A stretch of 61,780 nt of DNA from Actinokineospora auranticolor. GTDB taxonomy: Bacteria > Actinomycetota > Actinomycetes > Mycobacteriales > Pseudonocardiaceae. The position numbers and the translations under genes were made by a program. Shown here piece by piece: positions 44,596-53,079 of this stretch. The notes below the pieces were generated by a model that was not told the origin of the DNA, did no database searches, and worked only from the letters and a program-made list of their open reading frames with translations. Where the stretch lies: assembly GCF_002934265.1 (NCBI RefSeq), contig NZ_PTIX01000035.1, positions 1-61,780 on the forward strand, given 5' to 3'. Each line of letters begins with the position of its first letter. Within the stretch, counting starts at the first letter, position 1.

Positions 44596-45684
44596 ATGCG
44601 AGTGCTGGCCGCGATGAGCGGCGGAGTCGACTCGGCCGTGGCCGCCGCGCGCGCGGTCGAGGCCGGGCACGACGTCACCGGTGTCCACTTGGCACTGTCG
44701 GCCAAGCCCGGCACGCTGCGCACCGGCTCGCGCGGCTGCTGCACCGTCGAGGACGCGCACGACGCCCGCCGGGTCGCCGACATCCTGGGCATCCCGTTCT
44801 ACGTCTGGGACTTCGCCGAGCGGTTCACCGAGGACGTGGTCGAGGACTTCGTCGCCGAGTACGCCGCGGGCCGCACCCCCAACCCGTGCCTGAAGTGCAA
44901 CGAGCGGATCAAGTTCGAGGCGCTGCTGGACAAGGCCGTCGCGCTCGGCTTCGACGCGGTGTGCACCGGCCACTACGCCCGGTTGGCCACGGTGGACGGA
45001 CACCCGGAACTCCGCCGCGCCGCCGACCTGGACAAGGACCAGTCGTACGTGCTGGCCTCGCTGACCGCCGAGCAGCTCGCGCACGCCATGTTCCCGCTCG
45101 GCCGCTCGGTGAAGGCCGACGTGCGCGCGGAGGCCGCCGAGCGCGGGCTGGCCGTCGCCGAGAAGCCCGACAGCTACGACATCTGCTTCATCCCCGACGG
45201 CGACACCCGCGCCTTCCTCACCGCCAAGCTCGGCGCCCGGCCCGGCACGCTCGTCGACGACGAGACCGGTGCGGTGCTCGGCGTGCACACCGGGGTGCAC
45301 GGGTTCACCGTCGGCCAGCGGCACGGGCTCGGCATCGAGGCGCCCGCCCCCGACGGCCGCCCCCGGTACGTGCTGTCCCTGGAACCGGTCCAGGGCACCG
45401 TGCGGATCGGGTCCGCCGAGCGGCTGTCCGTCCGCGAGATCACCGGTGTCCGGCCGATCTGGCCGTCCGGTCAACCGCTGACCGGACCGGTCGACTGCGT
45501 CGCCCAGATCCGCGCGCACGGCGGCACCACCACCGCCCACGCGTCCTTTGTGGATGGTGAGCTGCTGGTCCGGCCCGGCGCGGAGTTGCGCGGTGTGGCA
45601 CCGGGACAGGCCGTTGTCCTCTACCGCCCGGACCCGGACGGCGACGTCGTCCTCGGCAGCGCCACCATCGCGGCGACCGCGTAG
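44596..45684 (+). CDS. mnmA: tRNA-specific 2-thiouridylase
   Basis: A 362-residue enzyme that thiolates U34 of Lys, Glu and Gln tRNAs. PP-loop SGGVDSAV at residues 8-15, catalytic Cys98 (NPCLKC) and Cys197 (YDICFIPDGD), then the beta-barrel C-terminal domain (GFTVGQRHGLGI). ATG seven bases after the desulfurase stop; sulfur is delivered by that enzyme. Matches Rv3024c (trmU). An inverted repeat about 120 bases on may end the transcript. Confidence 0.96.
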   Translation: MRVLAAMSGGVDSAVAAARAVEAGHDVTGVHLALSAKPGTLRTGSRGCCTVEDAHDARRVADILGIPFYVWDFAERFTEDVVEDFVAEYAAGRTPNPCLKCNERIKFEALLDKAVALGFDAVCTGHYARLATVDGHPELRRAADLDKDQSYVLASLTAEQLAHAMFPLGRSVKADVRAEAAERGLAVAEKPDSYDICFIPDGDTRAFLTAKLGARPGTLVDDETGAVLGVHTGVHGFTVGQRHGLGIEAPAPDGRPRYVLSLEPVQGTVRIGSAERLSVREITGVRPIWPSGQPLTGPVDCVAQIRAHGGTTTAHASFVDGELLVRPGAELRGVAPGQAVVLYRPDPDGDVVLGSATIAATA

Positions 45685-45804
45685 TCGCTCCCGGATCGGC
45701 GAGCGGTCGTCACATTCCGCAGTGCGACGGATCCACTGTGGAGCGGTCCCGTTACGGAATCGGGAAAGATGACCACGTGTTCGATTATCCGGTCACGGAA
45801 AACG

Positions 45805-45862
45805 CACGGTGTGTCGACCCGTAGTGAGGAATACCCGATAGGGGCGTTGCGTCGACACCGTG
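45805..45862. promoter_or_regulatory. Large inverted repeat upstream of the S8 gene
   Basis: CACGGTGTGTCGAC (45805-45818) and GTCGACACCGTG (45851-45862) form 12-bp arms with a two-base bulge and a 32-base loop, followed by TTTCTTGTTGTCTTC. It may end mnmA transcription or be a regulator site for the S8-CHAT module. The rest of 45685-45993 shows no convincing gene. Confidence 0.5.
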
Positions 45863-45993
45863 TTTCTTGTTGTCTTCATTGGCCGCGCTGGTCTTTCTGG
45901 GTATCACCGCCGCCGAGATGTTCACTGATCGTCACGGGAAGATCAGCGGAGAGTTGATCCGAAATAGGCGTTACGCAGGAGGTTTGCGAATCG

Positions 45994-46032
45994 ATGTATC
46001 TCGTGACCCCACGACTGCTCTACTACGGATGA
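45994..46032 (+). CDS. Possible 12-residue upstream peptide
   Basis: AGGAGG at 45977-45982 is the strongest ribosome-binding site in this gap and is followed by ATG at 45994, encoding MYLVTPRLLYYG then TGA. The S8 gene starts 28 bases later. It could be a regulatory upstream ORF or a small peptide of the module; spacing of 11 bases is a little long. No family recognised. Confidence 0.35.
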   Translation: MYLVTPRLLYYG

Positions 46033-46060
46033 GCAGGTCGGCGGGCGAGAGACACCGACC

Positions 46061-47833
46061 GTGACCAACGACTTCGGGGTGGGGTATTCCATGGCGGAGC
46101 AGAGCGCCAACGGGGAGCGTGCGGCGCGTACGGCCAAACCCGATGACCTTTCCCGGTTCCCACAGGTGATCGGCCTCTCGGCCGACGTGCTGGTGCGGCA
46201 CCGGGCGAAGATCCTTAACCCGTCCACCGCGGTGCCGGGCGAGCGCGGCAGGCGCCCCGACTCCACCGCGTACCGGTCCAACACGCTCTTGGTGCCGCTG
46301 TCCACCGCCCGTGACGCGGCCGCGATCGGACGGTTCAACGACAAGCTCGTCCCGCTCGGCGTGGAGTTGGTCGTGCACCTGCCGACCACCGCGGGCTGGC
46401 GCGAGGCGCTGGAGCGCTTCAGCGGCGACTTCCCGGTGCCGGTACTGCTGCACGTGCGCGCGGACGCGATCACCGAGCGCGCGCCGGACCCGTGGACCGT
46501 GCTGTCCACCCTGCGCCGCACCATGAAACCGGAAGAGGTCCGCGGCATCGGCCTGGAGCACATCGCGCTCGCCGCCTCGGTCGGGATGGACGGCCAGACC
46601 TTCGGCGGCGCCACGCCCTTCGGCAACGGCGTGCCCTTCGGCAACGGGGTCCCGTTCGGCAACGGCGTGCCCTTCGGCAACGGCGTCGGCGGCGGCGCAA
46701 TCGCGCTGGGCAACGGCGCCCGCAACGCCGTGCGCCTGTTCCTCCCGCAACCGCACCGCCGCGAGCCCACCACGCTCAAGTCGGGGCGCCGCCCGGTGGT
46801 GGCGGTGCTCGACACCGGCATCGGCGAGCACCCGTGGCTGTCGGTCGGGTCGCGCGACAAGGCACAGGTCGTCGAGGCGGACGAGGTCTTCGCGCGGGAC
46901 CTGACCTCCGTGCCGGACCCGGTCGTCGAGGTGTCCTTCGAGTTCCAGGCGCTGCTGAGCGACCTGGAGGAGACGCTCACCGACGAGACCGGCGGCGCGC
47001 TGCCGTCGCTGCGCTCGCCCTTCGAGGAGCGCGACGTCATCCAGCCGCTGCTGGGGCTGACCGACTCGCACGCCGGGCACGGCACCTTCGTCTCCGGCCT
47101 GGTGTTCCAGAAGTGCCCGGACGCGCGGGTGCTGTCGCTCCGCGTGCTGCACACCGACGGCGTCACCACCGACGGTTCCGTGCTGACCGGGTTGGAGTGG
47201 CTGCGCGTACGGGTGCAGCGGGCGCTCGACGAGAACCGGCCGGAGGACCTGGTCGACATCGTCTCGATCTCGCTCGGCTTCTACCCCGAGCACCACGACG
47301 AGACCACCGGCCTGAAACTGGCCGAGGCGGTGCGCAAGCTGACCGACCTCGGTGTGGTCGTAGTGGCCGCGGCGGGCAACGACGCCACCCGGCGCCCGTT
47401 CATCCCGGCCGCCATGGCGCTCAACTCCGACGGCTCCAACAGCGGCAACGACCTGCTGATCGCGGTCGGCGCGCTGAACGCGTCCGGCCGCACGGTCGCC
47501 GCGTTCAGCAACGAGGGCGACTGGGTCACCCGCTGGGCGCCGGGCAACGCCGTGGTCTCCACCGTGCCGCTGTGGCAGGGACCGGAGGAGCCCGACCTGG
47601 AACTGGCCGTCCCCGGCGCGCTGCGCCGGGCCACCCTCGACCCGGACGACCTCACCAGCGGCTTCGCCGTGTGGGCCGGGACTTCCTTCGCCACACCGGT
47701 GGTCGCGGGCATGCTCGCCGCCCGGCTCACCGAACTGGCCGACGCCAAGACCGTCGACGAGCGCACCGCGCGGGCGATCCAGGCCCGCGACCTGTGCGAC
47801 GAGGACCTCAAGCAGCTCGGGTGGCGGTCGTAG
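46061..47833 (+). CDS. S8-family serine protease with PFGNGV repeats
   Basis: A 590-residue subtilisin-type protease. The triad is Asp251 (VVAVLDTGIGEHPW), His340 (SHAGHGTFVSG) and Ser542 (AGTSFATPVVAG), with oxyanion Asn440 (AAAGNDATRRP). Residues 1-185 form an unrecognised N-terminal domain, possibly a propeptide (PQVIGLSADVLVRHRAKI); residues 186-209 are four PFGNGV repeats joining it to the catalytic domain. There is no signal peptide or membrane anchor, so it should act inside the cell. The GTG at 46061 has a weak RBS; an ATG at 46091 is the alternative. It is paired with the CHAT protein gene downstream. Confidence 0.92.
   Translation: MTNDFGVGYSMAEQSANGERAARTAKPDDLSRFPQVIGLSADVLVRHRAKILNPSTAVPGERGRRPDSTAYRSNTLLVPLSTARDAAAIGRFNDKLVPLGVELVVHLPTTAGWREALERFSGDFPVPVLLHVRADAITERAPDPWTVLSTLRRTMKPEEVRGIGLEHIALAASVGMDGQTFGGATPFGNGVPFGNGVPFGNGVPFGNGVGGGAIALGNGARNAVRLFLPQPHRREPTTLKSGRRPVVAVLDTGIGEHPWLSVGSRDKAQVVEADEVFARDLTSVPDPVVEVSFEFQALLSDLEETLTDETGGALPSLRSPFEERDVIQPLLGLTDSHAGHGTFVSGLVFQKCPDARVLSLRVLHTDGVTTDGSVLTGLEWLRVRVQRALDENRPEDLVDIVSISLGFYPEHHDETTGLKLAEAVRKLTDLGVVVVAAAGNDATRRPFIPAAMALNSDGSNSGNDLLIAVGALNASGRTVAAFSNEGDWVTRWAPGNAVVSTVPLWQGPEEPDLELAVPGALRRATLDPDDLTSGFAVWAGTSFATPVVAGMLAARLTELADAKTVDERTARAIQARDLCDEDLKQLGWRS
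46616..46687 (+). repeat. Fourfold 18-bp repeat encoding PFGNGV
   Basis: Four in-frame copies of CCCTTCGGCAACGGCGTG, with only synonymous or near-synonymous changes, encode PFGNGV x4 (residues 186-209). Each change sits at a third codon position. Confidence 0.92.
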
Positions 47834-47872
47834 CGACCACCGCGGGACACCCCGTCCACCCGGCTGTGCCCC

Positions 47873-47916
47873 ACGTGCCGCGTCCACCGCTGGACGCGGC
47901 ACGTAGGGTTTAACCC
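47873..47916 (+). promoter_or_regulatory. Hairpin and palindrome before the CHAT gene
   Basis: ACGTGCCGCGTCCA-CCGC-TGGACGCGGCACGT (47873-47904) is a perfect 14-bp stem with a 4-base loop. GGGTTTAACCC (47906-47916) is a perfect 11-base palindrome that ends right at the ATG. TAGGGT (47904-47909) could be a -10 for a leaderless transcript. So the CHAT gene may have its own regulated promoter, with the stem acting as terminator for the S8 gene. Confidence 0.65.
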
Positions 47917-50532
47917 ATGCTCGCTGTTCGGCGTGCAGGCGCGCTGTACCGACGCGGCCGAAAGGCTGTCTACGCCTACACCTTCGCCCGTGCGCGGGCG
48001 CTGCTCGGCGAAGCCGTCGCCGTGCTCGACTCCGCCCCGGAGCAGAACGCGCCCGAGGTCGTGGAGCTGCGCGTCCGCGTCCTGGTGACGCTGGCCTACG
48101 CCGAGACCGAGGGCAGCTCGATCACCACCGGCATCAAGCGGCTCTCCGAGGCCGACGAGCTGCTCGACGAGCTGCCGGTCGGCCCCCGGCGCACCGAGCT
48201 GGCTGGGCTTTCGGTGGAGCAGCGCGGGTTCCTGCACATCCGCGCGGGCAACACCGAGCTGGGCCTGGAACTGCTCGACGAGGCCGCGCGGCGGCTGCGC
48301 GCCGGACTCGCCGAGGGCGCGGGCGACCCGTACGTGCTGGCGAGCCTGTACCTCAACCGCAGCCTCGCGCAGATCGAGCGGTCCCAGACGAACGCGGCCA
48401 TCGCCGAACTCGACACCTGCATCGAGCTGTGTGAGAAGTACGAACTGCACGACATCGCCATCAAGGCCCGGCACAACCGGGGCTACGTCGCGCACATGAC
48501 CGGCGACGTGCCCACCGCGCTGCGCTACTTCGCCGAGACCTCCCGCGACTGCCAGGAACGCGCGCCGAGCATGCTCCCGGTCGTGCAGCTCGACCAGGCC
48601 CGCGCGCTGCTCGCGGGTGGACTCGTCGACGAGGCCGCCCGGCACCTCGACGACGCGCTGCCCCGGCTGCGCCGCCAACGCGTCGGGCAGGACGCCGCCG
48701 AGGCCGAGATCGCCCGCGCCGCCGCCGCCCTGCTGCACGGCGACGCGGCCCAGGCCCGGCGCCGGGCCCGGCGCAGCGAGCGGATGTTCACCCGGCGCGG
48801 CAACGAGCGCTGGGCGTCCGTCGCCGCGCTGGCCGCGCTGCGCGCCGACACCCTCACCGCCCTCGACGGCGACCGCGCCCGACCGGTCAAGATCCAAACC
48901 AAGCAGCGCAACGGGATCCACGTACCCCGTGCATTGCCCGCCACCGCGGTGCGGCTCGCCGAGCAGCTGCGCGGGTTGCTGCTGGAGGACGAGGCCGCAC
49001 TGGCGCTGATGCTCGCGGTGCGGCTGCAGATCCACCGCGGCGACCTCGCCGCCGCGACGGAGTTGCTGGACCAGGTCCCCAAACCCCGGGTGACCACACC
49101 GGTCGACCACCGGATGCTGCTGCGCCTGTGCCGCGCGGAACTCGCCGTGGCCACCCAGGACACCCGCGGCGCGCTCGCCGAGGCCCGCGCCGGGCTGACC
49201 GAGCTGGGTCGTGCCCGCGACCGCATGGGCGGCCTGGAACTCATGTGCGGCACCGCGGTGCACGGCAGGCAGCTCGGCGACATGGCCGTGCGGCTGGTGC
49301 TGGAGCACCAGCGCCCCGACGCGCGGCGGCTGTTCGGCTGGCTGGAGCGCACGCGCGCGCAGGTCTACCGCTACGAGCCGATGCCGGACATCGCCGACCC
49401 GCGGATGGCGGAGAAGGCGACGGAGCTGCGGCTGGCCAAGCGCACGGCCCAGCTGGTCCGGTTGGCCGGTCGGTCGGCGGAGAAGCTGGAGCAGCAGACC
49501 GCGACCCTGGAGCGCGAGGTCGCCCGGCAGGGCTGGTACGCCAGCCCGTGGGGCAAGCCGCGTCCGGTCGCGACCCTGGAGGCCGTCGGTCCCGCCCTGG
49601 ACGGTCGGGTACTGGTGTCCTTCGCGACCTCCGACGACGACCTGGTCGCGGTCGTGGTGGCCGGGACCGGCGCCAAGATGGTCCGCCTCGGGTCGGCGGT
49701 CGAAGCCGCGGAGTGGGCCGCCCGCCTGCACGCCGACCTCGACGTGCTGGCGCCGGACACGCTGCCCCCGCCGATCGTGGAGGTCGTCAAGACCTCGGCG
49801 GCGCGCAGCGCGGGCGGGCTGGACCGCCAGCTGATCCAGCCGCTGCTGCCGCTGATCGGCGACCGGGACCTGGTGATCGTGCCGACCGGCGCGCTCTACG
49901 CGGTGCCGTGGGGGAGCCTGCCCTCGCTGTGGGGCCGCCCGATCGTCGTCGCCCCGTCCGCGACGGCCTGGCTGAGCGCGGCCACGGGGTCGGCGCCGCG
50001 CGGCCGGACGGTGCTGGCCCGCGGTCCGATGTTGACCGGGTTGGTCGCCGAAGAGGGGCCGCTGCGCGAGATCTACCCGGAGGCGGTCGCCCTCGACGGT
50101 GACCACGCGACAGTGGCGGGTGTGCTGTCCGCGTTGGATGGTGCCGAACTGGCCCACCTGGCCGCCCACGGTGAGCACGAACCGACCAACGCGCTGTTCT
50201 CCAGGCTGGAGCTGGCCGACGGTCCGCTGTTCGCCTACGAGCTGTCCCGGCTGCGGCAGCCGCCCCGCCAGGTCGTCCTCGCCGCCTGCGAGCTGGCGCT
50301 GAACTACGTCCGCCCCGGCGACGAGGCCCTGGGCTACGCGGGCGCGCTGCTGGCCAGCGGCGTCCGCACGGTCATCGCCGCGACGAGCCGGGTCGGCGAC
50401 GAGTCGGCGGCCACCGCCATGGTCACCTACCACCGGTCGCTGACCGCGGGCGTCGCACCCGCCCGGGCACTGGCCGCGTCGATCGCGGAGGACCCCTACC
50501 GCCGCCCGTTCATCTGCCTCGGCGCGGGCTAG
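47917..50532 (+). CDS. TPR-CHAT caspase-like protease
   Basis: An 871-residue protein. Residues 1 to ~560 are helical TPR-type repeats (ALYRRGRKAVYAYTFARARA; NRGYVAHMTGDVPTALRYFA). The C-terminal CHAT domain (about 590-871) has the caspase-type dyad His751 in LAAHGEHEP and Cys791 in VVLAACELALNY, with VPTGALYAVPWGSLP before it. CHAT proteases are clan CD peptidases used as effectors or regulators in conflict and signalling systems. No signal peptide. Located 83 bases after the S8 gene, so likely a two-protease module. Confidence 0.93.
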   Translation: MLAVRRAGALYRRGRKAVYAYTFARARALLGEAVAVLDSAPEQNAPEVVELRVRVLVTLAYAETEGSSITTGIKRLSEADELLDELPVGPRRTELAGLSVEQRGFLHIRAGNTELGLELLDEAARRLRAGLAEGAGDPYVLASLYLNRSLAQIERSQTNAAIAELDTCIELCEKYELHDIAIKARHNRGYVAHMTGDVPTALRYFAETSRDCQERAPSMLPVVQLDQARALLAGGLVDEAARHLDDALPRLRRQRVGQDAAEAEIARAAAALLHGDAAQARRRARRSERMFTRRGNERWASVAALAALRADTLTALDGDRARPVKIQTKQRNGIHVPRALPATAVRLAEQLRGLLLEDEAALALMLAVRLQIHRGDLAAATELLDQVPKPRVTTPVDHRMLLRLCRAELAVATQDTRGALAEARAGLTELGRARDRMGGLELMCGTAVHGRQLGDMAVRLVLEHQRPDARRLFGWLERTRAQVYRYEPMPDIADPRMAEKATELRLAKRTAQLVRLAGRSAEKLEQQTATLEREVARQGWYASPWGKPRPVATLEAVGPALDGRVLVSFATSDDDLVAVVVAGTGAKMVRLGSAVEAAEWAARLHADLDVLAPDTLPPPIVEVVKTSAARSAGGLDRQLIQPLLPLIGDRDLVIVPTGALYAVPWGSLPSLWGRPIVVAPSATAWLSAATGSAPRGRTVLARGPMLTGLVAEEGPLREIYPEAVALDGDHATVAGVLSALDGAELAHLAAHGEHEPTNALFSRLELADGPLFAYELSRLRQPPRQVVLAACELALNYVRPGDEALGYAGALLASGVRTVIAATSRVGDESAATAMVTYHRSLTAGVAPARALAASIAEDPYRRPFICLGAG

Positions 50533-50639
50533 CGCCCACCTCGATCGAAAAGCGGACGAATCGGCCGTAGACAACGGCCGACCGCGCTCCTTACGATCAC
50601 TGCCCTGTGTCGTGGACCACAGTGGCGAGAGGTGGCGCG

Positions 50640-52427
50640 ATGAGTGAGCACCGGACCTTGTGCGCGGCCTTCCAGGCCACGGCGGCGGAGAACCCGGACC
50701 TGGTCGCCCTGCGGACCCCGGGGGACACCGTCGCGGTGACCTGGCGCGAGTACGCGCGGCGGGTGCGCGCCATCGCGGCCGGGCTGGCCGCCTTGGGGGT
50801 CGGACCGGGGGACGCGGTGGGGCTGATGCTGACCAACCGACCCGAGTTCCACCTGGTCGACACGGCCGCACTGCACCTGGGCGCCGTGCCGTTCTCGGTC
50901 TACAACACCAGCGCGGCCGAGCAGCTGACGCACGTGTTCGCCAACGCGGGCGCCCGGGTCGTGGTGACCGAGGCGGCCTTCGTGCCGATCCTGCGCGCGG
51001 CGGCACCCGACCTGCGGCTGGTCTGCGTCAACGGGTCGGTGGCCGACACGGTGCCACTGGCCGACGTGGAGGCGGCCGACGCCGACTCCTTCGACTTCGA
51101 GGCGGCCTGGCGGGCGGTGGCGCCCTCCGACCTGGCGACGATCATCTACACCTCGGGCACGACCGGCCCGCCCAAGGGCGTCGAACTGACCCACGCCAAC
51201 GTGATGGCGGTATCCGCCGCGCTGCGCAACGCGTTCCAACTGCTCCCGGGCGACCGGGTCCTGTCGTTCCTCCCCTCGGCGCACATCGCCGACCGCGTGG
51301 TGTCGCACTACGCGTCCATCCTGTTCGGCACCGTCGTGACCTCCCTCGACGACCCCCGGCGGCTGGGGGAGGTGCTGCCGGAGGTTCGCCCGCACCTGTT
51401 CTTCGCCGTGCCCCGGGTGTGGCAGAAGTTCCGACTGGCCATCGAGGCCGCCATCGCCGCCGAACCAGCCCCCAAGCGCACACTGGCCACCTGGGCGATC
51501 GACATCGGCACCCGCCACGGACGGGTGGTCGAGGCGGGCGAACCGGTGCCTCTCGGCCTCCGGGTGGCCCAGCGCCTGGCCGACCGCCTGGTGTTCGCCA
51601 AGCTGCGGGCCCGCCTGGGCCTCACCGAGGCCAAGATGCCCGCGTCGGGGGCGGCGGCGATCCCGGTGCGGACGCTGGAGTTCTTCTGGGGCATCGGCGT
51701 GCCGGTGTACGAGATCTGGGGCATGTCGGAGACGGCCGGGCTGGGCACGTCCGGCCGCGTCGGCGGCAACCGGATCGGCACCGTCGGCACCCCGGTCCAC
51801 GCCACCGAGGTGCGGCTGGCCGACGACGGCGAGCTCCTCATCCGCGGCCCGTCCGTGATGCGCGGCTACCGCGCCGACCCCGTCCGAACCGCCGAAACCC
51901 TCGACGAAGACGGCTGGATCCACACCGGAGACATCGGCACCGTCGACGCGGACGGCTTCGTCTCCATAGTCGACCGCAAGAAAGAGCTGATCATCAACGC
52001 GGCGGGCAAGAACATGTCGCCCACCAACATCGAGAACGCCATCAAGGCCGAAGGCGGCCTGATCGGCCAGGTGGTGGCCATCGGCGACGACCGCCCGTAC
52101 ATCTCGGCCCTCGTCGTCCTGGACCAGGACGCCGCCACCCGTTTCGCCACCGAACACGACCTGCCCAACACCTGCCAGGCCGTCGCCGCGGCGGAGCAGA
52201 CCCGCGCCCGGATCGAGCAGGCCATCCGCACCGGCAACACCCGCCTCTCCAGAGTCGAACAGGTCAAGCGGTTCCACATCGTCCCCAGCTACTGGGAACC
52301 CGGCGGCGACGAACTCACCCCAACCCTCAAACTCCGCCGCAAACCCATAGCCCGGAAATACGCCACCACCATCGACGACCTCTACGCCGACACCCCAACC
52401 CCCGACACCGTCAACCTCGGGAGTTGA
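50640..52427 (+). CDS. Long-chain acyl-CoA synthetase (FadD-like)
   Basis: A 595-residue adenylate-forming enzyme that activates fatty acids to acyl-CoA (EC 6.2.1.3). P-loop IIYTSGTTGPPKGV, then FLPSAHIADR, IWGMSETAGLG, GWIHTGDIGTVD and the C-terminal DRKKELIINAAGKNMSP with the hinge and catalytic Lys region near the end. ATG 50640 with GAGAGG upstream; 11 extra residues are possible from 50607. It stands alone. It begins about 107 bases after the CHAT gene, so co-expression with the module is conceivable but unproven. Confidence 0.94.
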   Translation: MSEHRTLCAAFQATAAENPDLVALRTPGDTVAVTWREYARRVRAIAAGLAALGVGPGDAVGLMLTNRPEFHLVDTAALHLGAVPFSVYNTSAAEQLTHVFANAGARVVVTEAAFVPILRAAAPDLRLVCVNGSVADTVPLADVEAADADSFDFEAAWRAVAPSDLATIIYTSGTTGPPKGVELTHANVMAVSAALRNAFQLLPGDRVLSFLPSAHIADRVVSHYASILFGTVVTSLDDPRRLGEVLPEVRPHLFFAVPRVWQKFRLAIEAAIAAEPAPKRTLATWAIDIGTRHGRVVEAGEPVPLGLRVAQRLADRLVFAKLRARLGLTEAKMPASGAAAIPVRTLEFFWGIGVPVYEIWGMSETAGLGTSGRVGGNRIGTVGTPVHATEVRLADDGELLIRGPSVMRGYRADPVRTAETLDEDGWIHTGDIGTVDADGFVSIVDRKKELIINAAGKNMSPTNIENAIKAEGGLIGQVVAIGDDRPYISALVVLDQDAATRFATEHDLPNTCQAVAAAEQTRARIEQAIRTGNTRLSRVEQVKRFHIVPSYWEPGGDELTPTLKLRRKPIARKYATTIDDLYADTPTPDTVNLGS

Positions 52428-53079
52428 TTACTCCAACTAAAGACCTCCCTTACGCGCTCCTCCCACCCGTGCTCCTCTCAACCGGCCCCCTTCTGCCCGC
52501 GCCTTCGCCGATGGCCCGACTCCGCTCGCGCACCGAATACCGCGTCACCACCCCTGCCTCCGCCTCCTTTCGCCAGGTCCAGCCATTCGTCGATCACGAT
52601 CGACCCAAATAAAACCAACCGCCTCGTTCCTTTCGCACAACCTTTCCTCGCACAGCCCGGCGAATGCTCACCGCCGACCTGGTGTCTGACCCGGGACCTC
52701 GCTGTCTCCCCTCACCCGAGCCCTGCCCGCAGCCACTCGTGGTGACCTATCCGACGGGCCCGAACATCCCCGCGCCGCACCGCTGAGCCGCCCATGTCTT
52801 CTCGCTCTGCGTCTGCCGAGTCGTGACCTGTCCTGCCGTACTGCGCGGACACGCGGTGTCCCCACCCTTCGGGTGGTCCCGGCCCTTCTGGTGTCGTGCC
52901 CTGCCTGGCGCTGTCCGGGTGCGCGATGTGGTGCGGTGCTCTGTGCCGCGCGTTCGACCGGCCTCCCATCTTCTGCCATGTCGTGTTTGCCCTGTCCTCC
53001 TCGTGCTGTCCGTGCTTGGGTGGCTCGCGGTCTGCTCGTGCGGTGCTGAGCTGTCCTCGAGCGAGGCCGGCCTCTGCCG
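52428..53079. other. Gene-free stretch before queA-like gene
   Basis: About 650 bases with no convincing coding sequence. It is pyrimidine-rich on the plus strand. Two adjacent short hairpins occur: GGACACGCGGTGTCC (52847-52861) and CCACCCTTCGGGTGG (52862-52876). Overlapping frames have no family features. Confidence 0.5.

Noticed and set aside
45769..46064. Small plus-strand frames between mnmA and the S8 gene (62 and 65 codons)
   Set aside because: Poor start sites and no family features; the second runs through the better-supported 12-codon ORF and into the S8 start.
47281..51006. 1241-codon minus-strand open frame opposite the S8/CHAT genes
   Set aside because: Shadow of GC-rich third positions; the plus strand has intact protease active sites.
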